The position numbers and the translations under genes are program-made. From Roseburia sp. 1XD42-69 (GTDB taxonomy: Bacteria; Bacillota; Clostridia; Lachnospirales; Lachnospiraceae), in assembly GCF_003612565.1 (NCBI RefSeq), contig NZ_RAZG01000005.1, positions 1 through 64,000 on the forward strand: DNA of 64,000 nt, in the 5' to 3' direction. The notes under the pieces were generated by a model. It did no database searches, was not told the origin of the DNA, and saw only the letters and a program-made list of their open reading frames with translations. Positions 8,998 through 18,054 of the stretch are shown in pieces. The first letter of the stretch is position 1. The number at the start of each line of letters is the position of its first letter.

Positions 8998-10698
8998 TCA
9001 GGGGACGTACCCAAATCCCAGTATGGTAAACTGCTTCTCCTCCTGGCCCGCCTCCATGTTCACTTCCACTTTATGGGGGCGGCTTTCCCTGTCATTGAAA
9101 ATCAGTTTGGCATGACAGTGTATCCAGCCCACCTCCCGGGGGTCTAAAGTACATATCCGTTCCCCGTCCACATACACCCGGGCTTTTCCCGCGTCACAGG
9201 AGGGAGAATCTTTAAAAATTAAAAATAGGGCTTTACATATAATATCCATGGCAAAGGGCCTCTCCCCTGCGGTGTGGAACCAGTTGCAGGGAAACTGAGG
9301 GGTCTGCTTTTCATCCTCATTGCGCTCCACTGACTGCAGTTTAACATCCATGTCACAAAAATCCCCGCATTCTATCCTTGCCCCTATTCTGTTATCCTCT
9401 CTGTCCAGAAGATGTACCTCCTGGAAATCTCCGCCGATAGCAAATGTCCCCGGAAGTTTCCCGGAAGCGTCCTCAAAATCCTCATCCGTTTTATCAATTT
9501 CCTCAAAAAGATGCATGATGCACTGGGCGGTAATTTTGTGGCCGATATTGCTTGGGTGAAAGGCATCGTAAAAAAACTGGTTTTTAGACAAAACCCTTCC
9601 CTCCTCTTTCCCCAGGGCAAACTGCTCTGTCACAGCGTCTTTTAGGCTTACCATGGGAAGATGATAGTGATATCCCACAGGGCTTAACCGCTCCTGAAGA
9701 TTCCAGTCATAGGAAAACACCTGGAATAAAAGCACCACTGCCGGATGGCTGCTAAGACTTAAAATTTTCCGCACAAGGCTCTCATAGCACACCCCATTGG
9801 TTTCGTCCCCCTCGTCGTTTACGGCAAATTCCACAAAAACCAAATCCGGGGTATTCTTTCCGTATTCCAACACATCCCTCTCAAAACGTATCACCCCAAG
9901 TTCCGAGGGAGTCCCCCCGATTCCCGCCTTAATCAGCCGCACATTGTCTCCGGTCCCGTATTTTTCCGCAAAGGCTTTGTAAGACTGATATGCGTAACAG
10001 TTGGTGTGAATGGGAGTTGCACCCGCCCCCTGGGTGATAGAGCCGCCGATGTAGGCAAGGGTCACCTCCCTCCCGCTTTTTGCCTTTTCTATAACTTTTT
10101 TTATCCGGGACACATCGCCCTTCCACAACAGGGAACGGGCAATCATTTCCTTATATGCAGCAGAATCATAGTCGATATTAAAATCCTCTATTGCCTCCGG
10201 CGCCTCAAATCCATCGTTTAAGTACAGTTTTACGTTCACCGTGGCAGTAATCCCGGGGACGTCAAATTCAAAGCGTATCTGTCCCGGCTCTTTATCATCC
10301 CCCGACCAGTTTTCCCGGCTTAGGGGATAAATCTGCTCTATGCCGTCGCATTTTAAGGTGTGGGAGATATTTGTTCCTGAACCGTAAGGATCCCTGTTTC
10401 CATACATCTGAAAAATAAAATCCGCCTTCCTGTCTTTTTCTTTTGCCATGACAGAGACGCCGATGCTGTGCACCAGCTCACGGAACCCTCCGGTGGTCTC
10501 CAAAAGCCCAAGCATCTTTTCCTCCCGTACATTTCCGGTTATTTTTGCGCTGTCAATAAGTCTGCCGCTGTCCAGATAAAAAAACTGTATCCCCCTGTTA
10601 TCCGTTTGGGGGCCTGCAAATATTTCTTTCTCCTGCAGCAAATAAAAAAAAGGTCTTTTTGCCGCAGGGTCTTTCGGTGCAATCTGTTTTATCTCCAT
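8998..10698 (-). CDS. SGNH/GDSL-type carbohydrate esterase with flanking beta domains
   Basis: 566 residues with no signal peptide, hence cytoplasmic. The SGNH blocks are readable: YIGGSIT (Ser220), AGIGG (Gly261), EFAVND (Asn294) and DAFHPSN (Asp378, His381). About 200 residues before and 165 after the catalytic domain look beta-rich. The operon context (GH8, GH3, oligosaccharide importer) suggests removal of acetyl groups from imported xylo-oligosaccharides, but the ester specificity is inferred. Confidence 0.8.
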   Translation of the reverse strand: MEIKQIAPKDPAAKRPFFYLLQEKEIFAGPQTDNRGIQFFYLDSGRLIDSAKITGNVREEKMLGLLETTGGFRELVHSIGVSVMAKEKDRKADFIFQMYGNRDPYGSGTNISHTLKCDGIEQIYPLSRENWSGDDKEPGQIRFEFDVPGITATVNVKLYLNDGFEAPEAIEDFNIDYDSAAYKEMIARSLLWKGDVSRIKKVIEKAKSGREVTLAYIGGSITQGAGATPIHTNCYAYQSYKAFAEKYGTGDNVRLIKAGIGGTPSELGVIRFERDVLEYGKNTPDLVFVEFAVNDEGDETNGVCYESLVRKILSLSSHPAVVLLFQVFSYDWNLQERLSPVGYHYHLPMVSLKDAVTEQFALGKEEGRVLSKNQFFYDAFHPSNIGHKITAQCIMHLFEEIDKTDEDFEDASGKLPGTFAIGGDFQEVHLLDREDNRIGARIECGDFCDMDVKLQSVERNEDEKQTPQFPCNWFHTAGERPFAMDIICKALFLIFKDSPSCDAGKARVYVDGERICTLDPREVGWIHCHAKLIFNDRESRPHKVEVNMEAGQEEKQFTILGFGYVP

Positions 10699-10716
10699 TC
10701 TTTTCTCCTCTCCCGG

Positions 10717-12489
10717 TCAATGCCTTTGGGAAATCACAATGGTTACAATAGTGCCTACATTCTCTTCGCTTTCTACCGTAAACCTCACCCGTTCCTTCTC
10801 CGCCATTTTAAGCCTGAGGACCGCATTTAATATGCCGATATGGGTGCTCTCCTTTATCATGTCAAGGGTTACGCTATTCATCTTCTCCTGGATTTCCCGG
10901 CAGGTTTCCTCGTCCATTCCATTCCCCGTATCCTCTATTTCAAAAACAATCCCCCGTTTCTCCTTCTCATGCCTTCCCCGCAGGAAAATCCAGCCCACGC
11001 CGGACCTGTTTTCGATGCCGTGGACGCAGGCATTCTCCACAAAAGTCACAAGGGTAAGCTTGGGAACCATGTAATCCATACATTCTTCTTCGATATCAAT
11101 CACATAGGAAAGCTTTTCCCCGAACCTGTATTTCTGCAGTTCCAGATAGGCCAGAATAAAATTTGTTTCTTCTTTTACGGTGACAAAATCTCCCCATTCC
11201 ACATTCTGCCGCTGCATCAGCGCAAGTTTTTCCACCATATCCGCCGTCTCATTCTCCTGCTTTAACACACTGTGCATCCGTATGCTCTCTAGGGCATTAA
11301 ACAAAAAATGAGGATTTATCTGGCTGCGGAGCGCCAAAAGTTCCGCTTTTTGCCTTGCGATGTCCATTTCCTGCTGGTAAAGCTTATTCTTAAACACGGT
11401 CTGAATCAAAAGGTTCATGCGCTGCGCCATGACATTGTAACTCTCCATCAGTTCACTGATTTCATCTTTTCCGGAGATTTCCGGGATCAGGGAAAGCTCA
11501 TCTTCTTTCACAGCCCCAAAGGCATTTCTAAGTTCAAAAATCCGCCTTATGATAGACTGATTCATTAATTTCATAAAAGCATAGGGGAGGAAAATATTAA
11601 GCCCTGCCAAAAGCAGTATCCAGGGAAGCTTATCCCTCATTTTGTCTAATACTGTGGCCTCCGGCGGCAGCACGTAAATCACATACTCAGAGCCATACAG
11701 GTTCAGCAGGGAAGTTACTGTATCTTCTTTCCCGGCCTTTGCCTCAAAGGAGGCAAAGGGCATTAAAAGCCCTCCCTTCCCGTCATTGGAAAAAAGCACT
11801 GCGTCTCCGTCACACACATATACTTTTGATTTATAATTCCCATTTACTATGTGACGCTGGATTGCACTGTAATCCATCTCCACATAGAGCACATCTCTTC
11901 CCTTTCCCTTATTGTAGTAATCCATCTTCTGGGCCAGGAAAAACTTTCTGGTATAGGCATCCCCCTTCTGGGCATATTCCACACCCACGATTACGTCGCT
12001 GTTTCCCTCCATCAGCCCTTTGTACCAGTCTTTTCCCTCCGCCATGGAAAGCCGCTTGAAATAGCCCCCGTTTACGATTCCCTTATTGTCTGCGTAGATT
12101 ACGGCGCCGTTAAACTCCACATGCATACTGATGGGATACAAAGAATCCCGTATAAATTCCAACTGACTGTTATAGTAATCTAGTTCAGAGACAAAATTTT
12201 TGGAAATAAACTCGTTCACATACCGATTACTGTAAATATTCTGGGCAAAAAGGGCGGCAGAGTTTACATGGTCGGAAATCAGATATTTCACAACCCCCGC
12301 CGTATTTTCCATATCCTGACGCACAAGCTGTCTCTCCCCGGTTACAGCAATCCCTATAATCACGGCGTCTGTAATAAAAATCGGCAGGATAACGCAGAAA
12401 ATCTGCATCACCAGAAGTTTTCCGGAAAGGTTTATCTTTTCCAGTCTATTCAGGACATAGGAACAGATCGCTTTTCTTATTTTTTTCAT
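10717..12489 (-). CDS. Sensor histidine kinase, YesM/LytS type
   Basis: 590 residues: a membrane segment (about 25-46), an extracellular Cache-like sensor (about 50-280), a second membrane segment near 290, HAMP, the His_kinase domain with QINPHFLFNALESIR, and a HATPase domain with ENACVHG and EDTGNGM. The ATG overlaps the GH8 stop (ATGA), so the two are translationally coupled. It pairs with the AraC-type response regulator at 13690-14799 and probably senses extracellular xylo-oligosaccharides, directly or through the binding protein. Confidence 0.92.
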   Translation of the reverse strand: MKKIRKAICSYVLNRLEKINLSGKLLVMQIFCVILPIFITDAVIIGIAVTGERQLVRQDMENTAGVVKYLISDHVNSAALFAQNIYSNRYVNEFISKNFVSELDYYNSQLEFIRDSLYPISMHVEFNGAVIYADNKGIVNGGYFKRLSMAEGKDWYKGLMEGNSDVIVGVEYAQKGDAYTRKFFLAQKMDYYNKGKGRDVLYVEMDYSAIQRHIVNGNYKSKVYVCDGDAVLFSNDGKGGLLMPFASFEAKAGKEDTVTSLLNLYGSEYVIYVLPPEATVLDKMRDKLPWILLLAGLNIFLPYAFMKLMNQSIIRRIFELRNAFGAVKEDELSLIPEISGKDEISELMESYNVMAQRMNLLIQTVFKNKLYQQEMDIARQKAELLALRSQINPHFLFNALESIRMHSVLKQENETADMVEKLALMQRQNVEWGDFVTVKEETNFILAYLELQKYRFGEKLSYVIDIEEECMDYMVPKLTLVTFVENACVHGIENRSGVGWIFLRGRHEKEKRGIVFEIEDTGNGMDEETCREIQEKMNSVTLDMIKESTHIGILNAVLRLKMAEKERVRFTVESEENVGTIVTIVISQRH

Positions 12490-13664
12490 CCGTATATCCT
12501 GTAATTTCCGCTTAACGCCAGAAAGGCAAAAAAGTAGAGACAGTTATCATAATACCTTCTGTCCCCCTGGCGCAGGGGGGTTTTGAAAAATTCCGCCGCC
12601 AGGCCAAAGGCCCGTTTATCCCAGAGGGCAAGTCCTGCCTGGGCATTGGCTGCAAACATCCCCAGGGGATGGAGCGCCTTTCCTGGGAGCACCGTGCCGT
12701 CTATGGCATAGATTCCCTCCCGCTGCCCTACAGGCAGAGTCTCACAGAAAAATTTCTGTACTTTTGCCGCTGTCTCCTGCTCCCAGGCATCGGCGGCAAA
12801 CCAGGAGAAATCCAGGGCTATATTGGCTATGGTCCGGTAAGCGTCACTGTAGTACCAGTCATGCCTGCCCCCCCAGCGCTCCTCCACCGGAAGGTAGGGC
12901 TTTCCGTCAAATTCCGCATATTCTGCACTAAGCCCCGTAACAGGATGGCAGGCTTTTTTTAAGTATTCCCTGCTGGCATTCGCCGCCTCTCGGAAAAATT
13001 CCCGGTCTTTTGGGTACGCCCACCTGGCAAAAAGCTCATAAAAATGGGGCAGGTGGTAGGAGGGGTCTGAAAAGTCCACCTCACAGATGAAACGGATGAG
13101 CTTATTGGTTTTATCCCACATGGACCTTCCCCCCTCTCCTGCCTCCCCCTTGTGGATACAGGTATGAAGCAGCTCTTTTGCCTCTTTTGCGTAATCAAAG
13201 ATTCCCTCTCCGTCTCCCCACCTGTGTGATGCAAAAAACAGGGACATGGCAAAAAACTCCTCCCCGTCCGGAGCCGGGCCAAAAGCATTTTTTTCTCCGT
13301 TTGTCCGGCAGGACCAGGCAAAATAGCCTTTATTTTCCCCCTCTTCCATATACATATAAGTTCTGGCCCATTTCCACAAACGGTCAAACTCCTCTTTCCT
13401 GTCCATCTGCACACACATCATCATGCCGTAGGACATGCCCTCCGTGCGCACGTCATGGTTTCCGGTATCTTCTATGTAACCCATATCCTCCCCCGCCGGG
13501 TGGTAAATCCGTTCCTCTTCTTCCCCGTAAAACAGCGTGTGGAAAATCTCCTGCTTCCTCTGCTCAATATCCTCTTCGCTAATCCCTGCCTCCTCAAAGA
13601 GATTCCGGTAGACCCCTGTGTAAAAGGAGCCTTCCCATCGGCTGTTTTCCATGTTTTTTTTCAT
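12486..13664 (-). CDS. GH8 reducing-end xylose-releasing exo-oligoxylanase
   Basis: 392 residues, cytoplasmic. It matches the GH8 Rex subfamily (EC 3.2.1.156), which removes xylose from the reducing end of xylo-oligosaccharides. The catalytic positions correspond to those of the Bacillus halodurans Rex enzyme: Glu75 in VRTEGMSYGMM, Asp133 in PAPDGEEFF and Asp274 in YYSDAYR. The ribosome site AAAGGG precedes the ATG. It is the most substrate-informative gene of the locus. Confidence 0.9.
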   Translation of the reverse strand: MKKNMENSRWEGSFYTGVYRNLFEEAGISEEDIEQRKQEIFHTLFYGEEEERIYHPAGEDMGYIEDTGNHDVRTEGMSYGMMMCVQMDRKEEFDRLWKWARTYMYMEEGENKGYFAWSCRTNGEKNAFGPAPDGEEFFAMSLFFASHRWGDGEGIFDYAKEAKELLHTCIHKGEAGEGGRSMWDKTNKLIRFICEVDFSDPSYHLPHFYELFARWAYPKDREFFREAANASREYLKKACHPVTGLSAEYAEFDGKPYLPVEERWGGRHDWYYSDAYRTIANIALDFSWFAADAWEQETAAKVQKFFCETLPVGQREGIYAIDGTVLPGKALHPLGMFAANAQAGLALWDKRAFGLAAEFFKTPLRQGDRRYYDNCLYFFAFLALSGNYRIYG

Positions 13665-13689
13665 GTTTCTAAACCCTTTCTTTCCAAAT

Positions 13690-14799
13690 TTATTTTCTTG
13701 TATTTTTCCGGTAGCTGGTGGGAGTACAGCCTTTTACTGCTATAAACTTGTTGATAAAATAGTCTGGGTCATGGTATCCCACCTTCTCTGCAATAGCATA
13801 TATTTTTTCATCGGTCTTAAGCAGCATCTCCGCCGCCTTTTCAATCCTGTACTTGTTCAGATATTCCCGGAAGGACACACCGTACTGCTTTTTAAATATC
13901 TGTCCCAGATAGGCGCTGTTGATGAAAAATATCCGGCTTAATTCTTTCAGGGAAAGATTCTCGCTGTAATGCTCTTTCACATAATCTTCAATATCGCTTA
14001 AGACACCCCCCCCTGGTATATTTCCTCTCAACTGGCAGAGATAGTCTGCAAAATCCCGGATTAAATTTTCAAAATGTCCCCGGTTCCCGTTGTCTGTCTC
14101 TTCATCAAAGGCGTTTTCCCGAATCATCTGAATAATCTCATTTTGATTCACCTCCGGATCCTGCTCCATGGCAAGATGAACCAGCCGCAAAAATATGTAA
14201 TTCATGTTCATGCGCACAAATTCCGCATCCATCTCCTCTTCTTTAATCTGCCGGTATACTTCCTCCGCCGCTGACTGCATTTTTTCCCTGTCGTTCTCTT
14301 CCACCGCCTCCAAAAGCATATCCATGGTTGCCTTTGTGACAATGCTTACGGGAGGGCCCTCTTCCCCTTCAGAATAGTACATAATACTTGGCACAGCCCT
14401 TTTCTTTTTCTCTTTTTGGGCAGCCTGGGCAAAACCGGATACCCTGCCTAAAAGCTCTATAAGCTGTTCTTTCTGTACCGGCTTTAAAATGTAATCCGTA
14501 CAGTTTTGGCGTATGGCCTCTTTGGTGTACACAAAATCCCCGTAGCTGCTTAAGAACACAAAAAATGCGTCTGAGATATTTTCTTCCCGTATTTTCTGTA
14601 AAAGCCCGATTCCGGACATTACAGGCATTTTGATATCCGCAAGAATAAGATCGGCTTTGTGCTCCCTTAAATACCTTAGGGCCTCTTCTCCGTTGGAACA
14701 GGTGCCGGCAATCTCATACCCTTCCTTTTCCCAGTCAATTAACGCCGCAAGCCCTTTAAGGATAAAGGGCTCGTCATCCACCAGTAATACTTTTAACAT
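13690..14799 (-). CDS. AraC-type response regulator, YesN-like
   Basis: 369 residues: REC domain with DDE at residues 8-10 and phosphoacceptor Asp55 (LILADIKMP), a helical linker, and a C-terminal two-HTH AraC domain ending KGCTPTSYRKN. Start at ATG 14799 (GGAG 8 bp upstream); an upstream GTG is possible. With the YesM-type kinase it should activate the oligosaccharide genes. Kinase and regulator are split by the GH8 gene, an interleaved arrangement. Confidence 0.92.
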   Translation of the reverse strand: MLKVLLVDDEPFILKGLAALIDWEKEGYEIAGTCSNGEEALRYLREHKADLILADIKMPVMSGIGLLQKIREENISDAFFVFLSSYGDFVYTKEAIRQNCTDYILKPVQKEQLIELLGRVSGFAQAAQKEKKKRAVPSIMYYSEGEEGPPVSIVTKATMDMLLEAVEENDREKMQSAAEEVYRQIKEEEMDAEFVRMNMNYIFLRLVHLAMEQDPEVNQNEIIQMIRENAFDEETDNGNRGHFENLIRDFADYLCQLRGNIPGGGVLSDIEDYVKEHYSENLSLKELSRIFFINSAYLGQIFKKQYGVSFREYLNKYRIEKAAEMLLKTDEKIYAIAEKVGYHDPDYFINKFIAVKGCTPTSYRKNTRK

Positions 14800-14843
14800 A
14801 CATACCACTCCATTCCCAATGCTCCCCTGTATGCCGTTTTATC

Positions 14844-16979
14844 TTAAGATATGGAAATCCTTTCCGTTTTACATCCCGTCAGTTCTTCGCTTCTTTTATC
14901 TGGCTGGCTTCCCCCTACGCTGATTTCATAGGGACATCCCGGCAGTTTCTTTTCGCCTTTTTTGTCACACAGCATAAAAGCTTCCGGCGGCAGGTAAATC
15001 TCGCATGTTTTGCTCTCCCCCACCTTTAAATCAACTTTTTTCACACCCTTAAGCTGTGGATTTGGAGCGCCCTCTGCCTGGGCTTTCACATAGGCCTGCA
15101 CAGTTTCCGTACCCTCCCGTTTCCCTGTATTTTTCACGGTAAAGCGGATGGTTACTCCCCGGCTGACATCCGGATTTTCCTCAGTAAAAGCCACATCAGA
15201 ACAGGTATATGCCGTGTAGGAGAGCCCATAGCCAAAGGGGTAGAGAGCCTGGTTTTTCATATAGCGGTAGGTTCTGCCCTCCATGGAATAATCCTCAAAA
15301 TCCGGCAGCTCTTCCGTTGTCCTGTAAAATGTAACGGGAAGTTTTCCCTGGGGATTCCTCTCCCCAAAGAGTATCCTTGCGATTGCCTTTCCTCCCTGAG
15401 CTCCCGGATACCAGCCCTGGATAATAGCGTCTAAATGTTCCTCTTCCCACACAAGGCTCATAGCGCTCCCGGTAAGGCACACAAGAATTATCGGTTTGCC
15501 GCTCTCTTTTGCCACTTTTAAAATATGGTGCTGCAGCCCCGGAAGGGAGAGGTTTGGCTTGTCTCCGCTGCCGTATTCATTGCCGGTATCCCCCTCTTCC
15601 CCTTCTAAGGTGGCGTCCATGCCCATAACGGCGATTACCACATCGCTTGCCTCACATACGCCCCGCACTTCCGCTTCTCTGTCATTTGCCTGGGCAAGTC
15701 CGCTTGTCCTGTCCTGATAAAGATGGCATCCCTGGGAGTAAAGGACTCTCACATCCTCCCCCACATAATCCTGTATACCCTCTAACACTGTAATATACCT
15801 GGAAGCCGTGCCCTCATAGTTCCCCACAAGGGCGCTTCTGCTGTCCGCATTGGGACCGATTACCCCGATGGTCTTAAGCGCCCTTTTATCCAATGGAAGA
15901 ATATTATCTTTATTCTTAAGAAGCACTGCGGATTTTTCCGCCACTTCACAGTTAAACTCCCTTGCCTCTTTTGTGTCCACTGCTGTGTAGGGTATGGCGT
16001 CAAAGGGATTTTCTTCTTTTTTGTCAAAAACCCCGAGCTTCATCCTTGTGGTAAACAGGTTCACTACCGCCTCATCAAGTCTCTCCTCGCTGACCTTTCC
16101 CTCCCGCACTGCCTGGGTGAGATACATAAATAAAGTGCCGCAGTTTAAGTCACAGCCGTTGTTCATAGCCATTGCCGCAGCTTCCTGGGCGTTGGAACAT
16201 ACCCCGTGGCCCTCGTAAAAATCTTTGATGGCCCAGCAGTCGGAGGTAACATGTCCCTCAAACCCCCACTCTTTTCTTAAAATATCAATCAAAAGAGTTT
16301 TGCTGCCGCAGCAGGGTTCCCCATTGGTTCTGTTGTAGGCTCCCATTACTGTCTCCACCTTTGCCTCTTTCACACAGGCTTCAAAGGCGGGAAGGTAAGT
16401 TTCCCATAAGTCCTGCTCATTTGCCAGGGCGTTAAATTCATGCCGCACGTCCTCCGGCCCGCTGTGCACCGCAAAGTGTTTTGCGCAGGCGGCAGTCTTT
16501 AAATAATTTTCATCATGCCCCTGAAGCCCCATAATATATCTGACCCCAAGCCTTCCGGTAAGGTATGGGTCTTCCCCGAAGGTTTCATGACCCCGTCCCC
16601 ACCTTGGGTCACGGAAGATGTTCACATTGGGGGCCCAGAAGGTCAGCCCCTTATAAATATCCGTATCCCCGCTATTCTGCTGCATATTAAACTTGGCCCT
16701 TGCCTCAGTGGACACCACATCCGCCACCTGCTCCATCATATCCTCATCAAAAGCCGCCGCCATTCCCACAGCCTGGGGAAATACTGTGGCTGTGCCTGCC
16801 CGGGCAACGCCGTGAAGGGCTTCATTCCACCAATTATATTTTTTAATTCCCAGACGCTCAATAGCAGGCGCCTGGTACAGGGTCTGCTCCACTTTCTCCT
16901 CTAAGGTCATCTGAGACACCAGCTCTTTTGCCCTCTGGCGGTATCCTTCTAACTTTTCTCTGTTTTCATTCAATTCCAT
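14844..16979 (-). CDS. GH3 glycoside hydrolase, probable beta-xylosidase
   Basis: 711 residues, cytoplasmic. N-terminal GH3 barrel with NIFRDPRWGRGHETFGEDP, KHFAVHSGPE and the nucleophile Asp247 in VTSDCWAI; then the C-terminal GH3 domain (MGMDATLEGEEGD) and a fibronectin-III-like tail. This form is shared by GH3 beta-xylosidases and some beta-glucosidases; the GH8 Rex neighbour favours xylosidase. First gene of the large minus-strand unit. Confidence 0.88.
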   Translation of the reverse strand: MELNENREKLEGYRQRAKELVSQMTLEEKVEQTLYQAPAIERLGIKKYNWWNEALHGVARAGTATVFPQAVGMAAAFDEDMMEQVADVVSTEARAKFNMQQNSGDTDIYKGLTFWAPNVNIFRDPRWGRGHETFGEDPYLTGRLGVRYIMGLQGHDENYLKTAACAKHFAVHSGPEDVRHEFNALANEQDLWETYLPAFEACVKEAKVETVMGAYNRTNGEPCCGSKTLLIDILRKEWGFEGHVTSDCWAIKDFYEGHGVCSNAQEAAAMAMNNGCDLNCGTLFMYLTQAVREGKVSEERLDEAVVNLFTTRMKLGVFDKKEENPFDAIPYTAVDTKEAREFNCEVAEKSAVLLKNKDNILPLDKRALKTIGVIGPNADSRSALVGNYEGTASRYITVLEGIQDYVGEDVRVLYSQGCHLYQDRTSGLAQANDREAEVRGVCEASDVVIAVMGMDATLEGEEGDTGNEYGSGDKPNLSLPGLQHHILKVAKESGKPIILVCLTGSAMSLVWEEEHLDAIIQGWYPGAQGGKAIARILFGERNPQGKLPVTFYRTTEELPDFEDYSMEGRTYRYMKNQALYPFGYGLSYTAYTCSDVAFTEENPDVSRGVTIRFTVKNTGKREGTETVQAYVKAQAEGAPNPQLKGVKKVDLKVGESKTCEIYLPPEAFMLCDKKGEKKLPGCPYEISVGGSQPDKRSEELTGCKTERISIS

Positions 16980-17024
16980 CTCCGATTCCTCCGATTTATT
17001 TTATTTTTCCTATAGTTCCACCTG

Positions 17025-17077
17025 TTTACAGTTTTCTGATTTACTGGTATGATAAATTATTAAAGATATATTCACAA
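17025..17077. promoter_or_regulatory. Overlapping divergent promoters of araC-type regulator and GH3 genes
   Basis: Plus strand: TTTACA (17025-17030), 17 bp, TGG-TATGAT (17048-17053), reading toward the AraC gene. Minus strand: TTGTGA (17072-17077), 17 bp, TATCAT (17049-17054), reading toward GH3. The two -10 elements lie on top of each other, so the promoters cannot both be occupied. Confidence 0.5.
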
Positions 17078-17106
17078 GTATTCGTTTTCTGAAAGGAAGC
17101 ACAGAT

Positions 17107-18030
17107 ATGACCAATACGATACATCTGCCAAAGAGCCATCCCCCTGACCCTAATTTTAAACGCATCGTGGAGGGCAGACAGGAAAAAGTATCCTATCCCA
17201 AAGATTCCTCGGTACGGTTGTGGGTCAACCGGGAATTTGAAAATTATCCTGACCACTGGCATAATGCCGTGGAGATGATTATGCCTGTAGACGGCGGCTA
17301 CCATGCGGCTATCGGCAGCCGCTCTTATTCCTTAAGCACAGGGGATATCCTTATCATCCCTGCGGGGGAACTCCACGCCCTCACCGCCCCGAAGGAGGGC
17401 GTGCGGCTGATTCTGCTGTTTGAACTGGCGCCGCTTTCCGAAATGCACAATTTTCCCAATTTACTTCCCCTCCTATCCTTTCCGCTGCACTTTTGCGCCT
17501 TGGAGCAGGACGGGTTTTATCTTACCTTAAAAAACCTGATACTTGGGATATACAATGAATATATGGGAGGCGATGCTTTCAGTGAGTTTAAAATTTACGC
17601 TTCCATACTGCAGCTATGTGCGGAAATAGGCAGAAAACATATGGAAAACAGTCTGGAATTTTCCGATCTGGCACCCAACAAGCAGTCAGAGTATATCAAT
17701 AAATTCCACACCGTATTCCAGTATATCAACGCCCATTACATGGAGCCTTTGACCCTGGAACAAGCCTCCAAAGTGGCATGTTTTTCCAAGTATCATTTTT
17801 CCAGGCTTTTTAAACAGTACACTGGCACAACCTTTTATGATTATTTAACCTTAAGAAGAATACGCAGAGCAGAAGAACTTTTGTCCACATCCGGGTACTC
17901 GGTCACAGACGTGGCCCTTGCGTCAGGCTTTTCCAGTATCGCCACCTTTAACCGCACCTTTAAAAAGCTAAAGGGCTGCACTCCCACGGAATACTGTTCC
18001 CTGTGCCGCCTGGACAACCGGAGACACTGA
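17107..18030 (+). CDS. AraC-family transcriptional regulator with cupin sensor domain
   Basis: 307 residues. The N-terminal cupin (about 25-120; DHWHNAVEMIMPVDGG and IIPAGELHAL) is a likely sugar-binding pocket. The C-terminal AraC domain (about 200-300) ends KKLKGCTPTEY. It is divergent from the GH3 gene and the only plus-strand gene in the sugar locus. GAAAGGAAG precedes the ATG. It probably controls one or both sugar transcription units in addition to the YesN system. Confidence 0.9.
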   Translation: MTNTIHLPKSHPPDPNFKRIVEGRQEKVSYPKDSSVRLWVNREFENYPDHWHNAVEMIMPVDGGYHAAIGSRSYSLSTGDILIIPAGELHALTAPKEGVRLILLFELAPLSEMHNFPNLLPLLSFPLHFCALEQDGFYLTLKNLILGIYNEYMGGDAFSEFKIYASILQLCAEIGRKHMENSLEFSDLAPNKQSEYINKFHTVFQYINAHYMEPLTLEQASKVACFSKYHFSRLFKQYTGTTFYDYLTLRRIRRAEELLSTSGYSVTDVALASGFSSIATFNRTFKKLKGCTPTEYCSLCRLDNRRH

Positions 18031-18054
18031 AAACTTCCTGCCTATCCTGCCTGC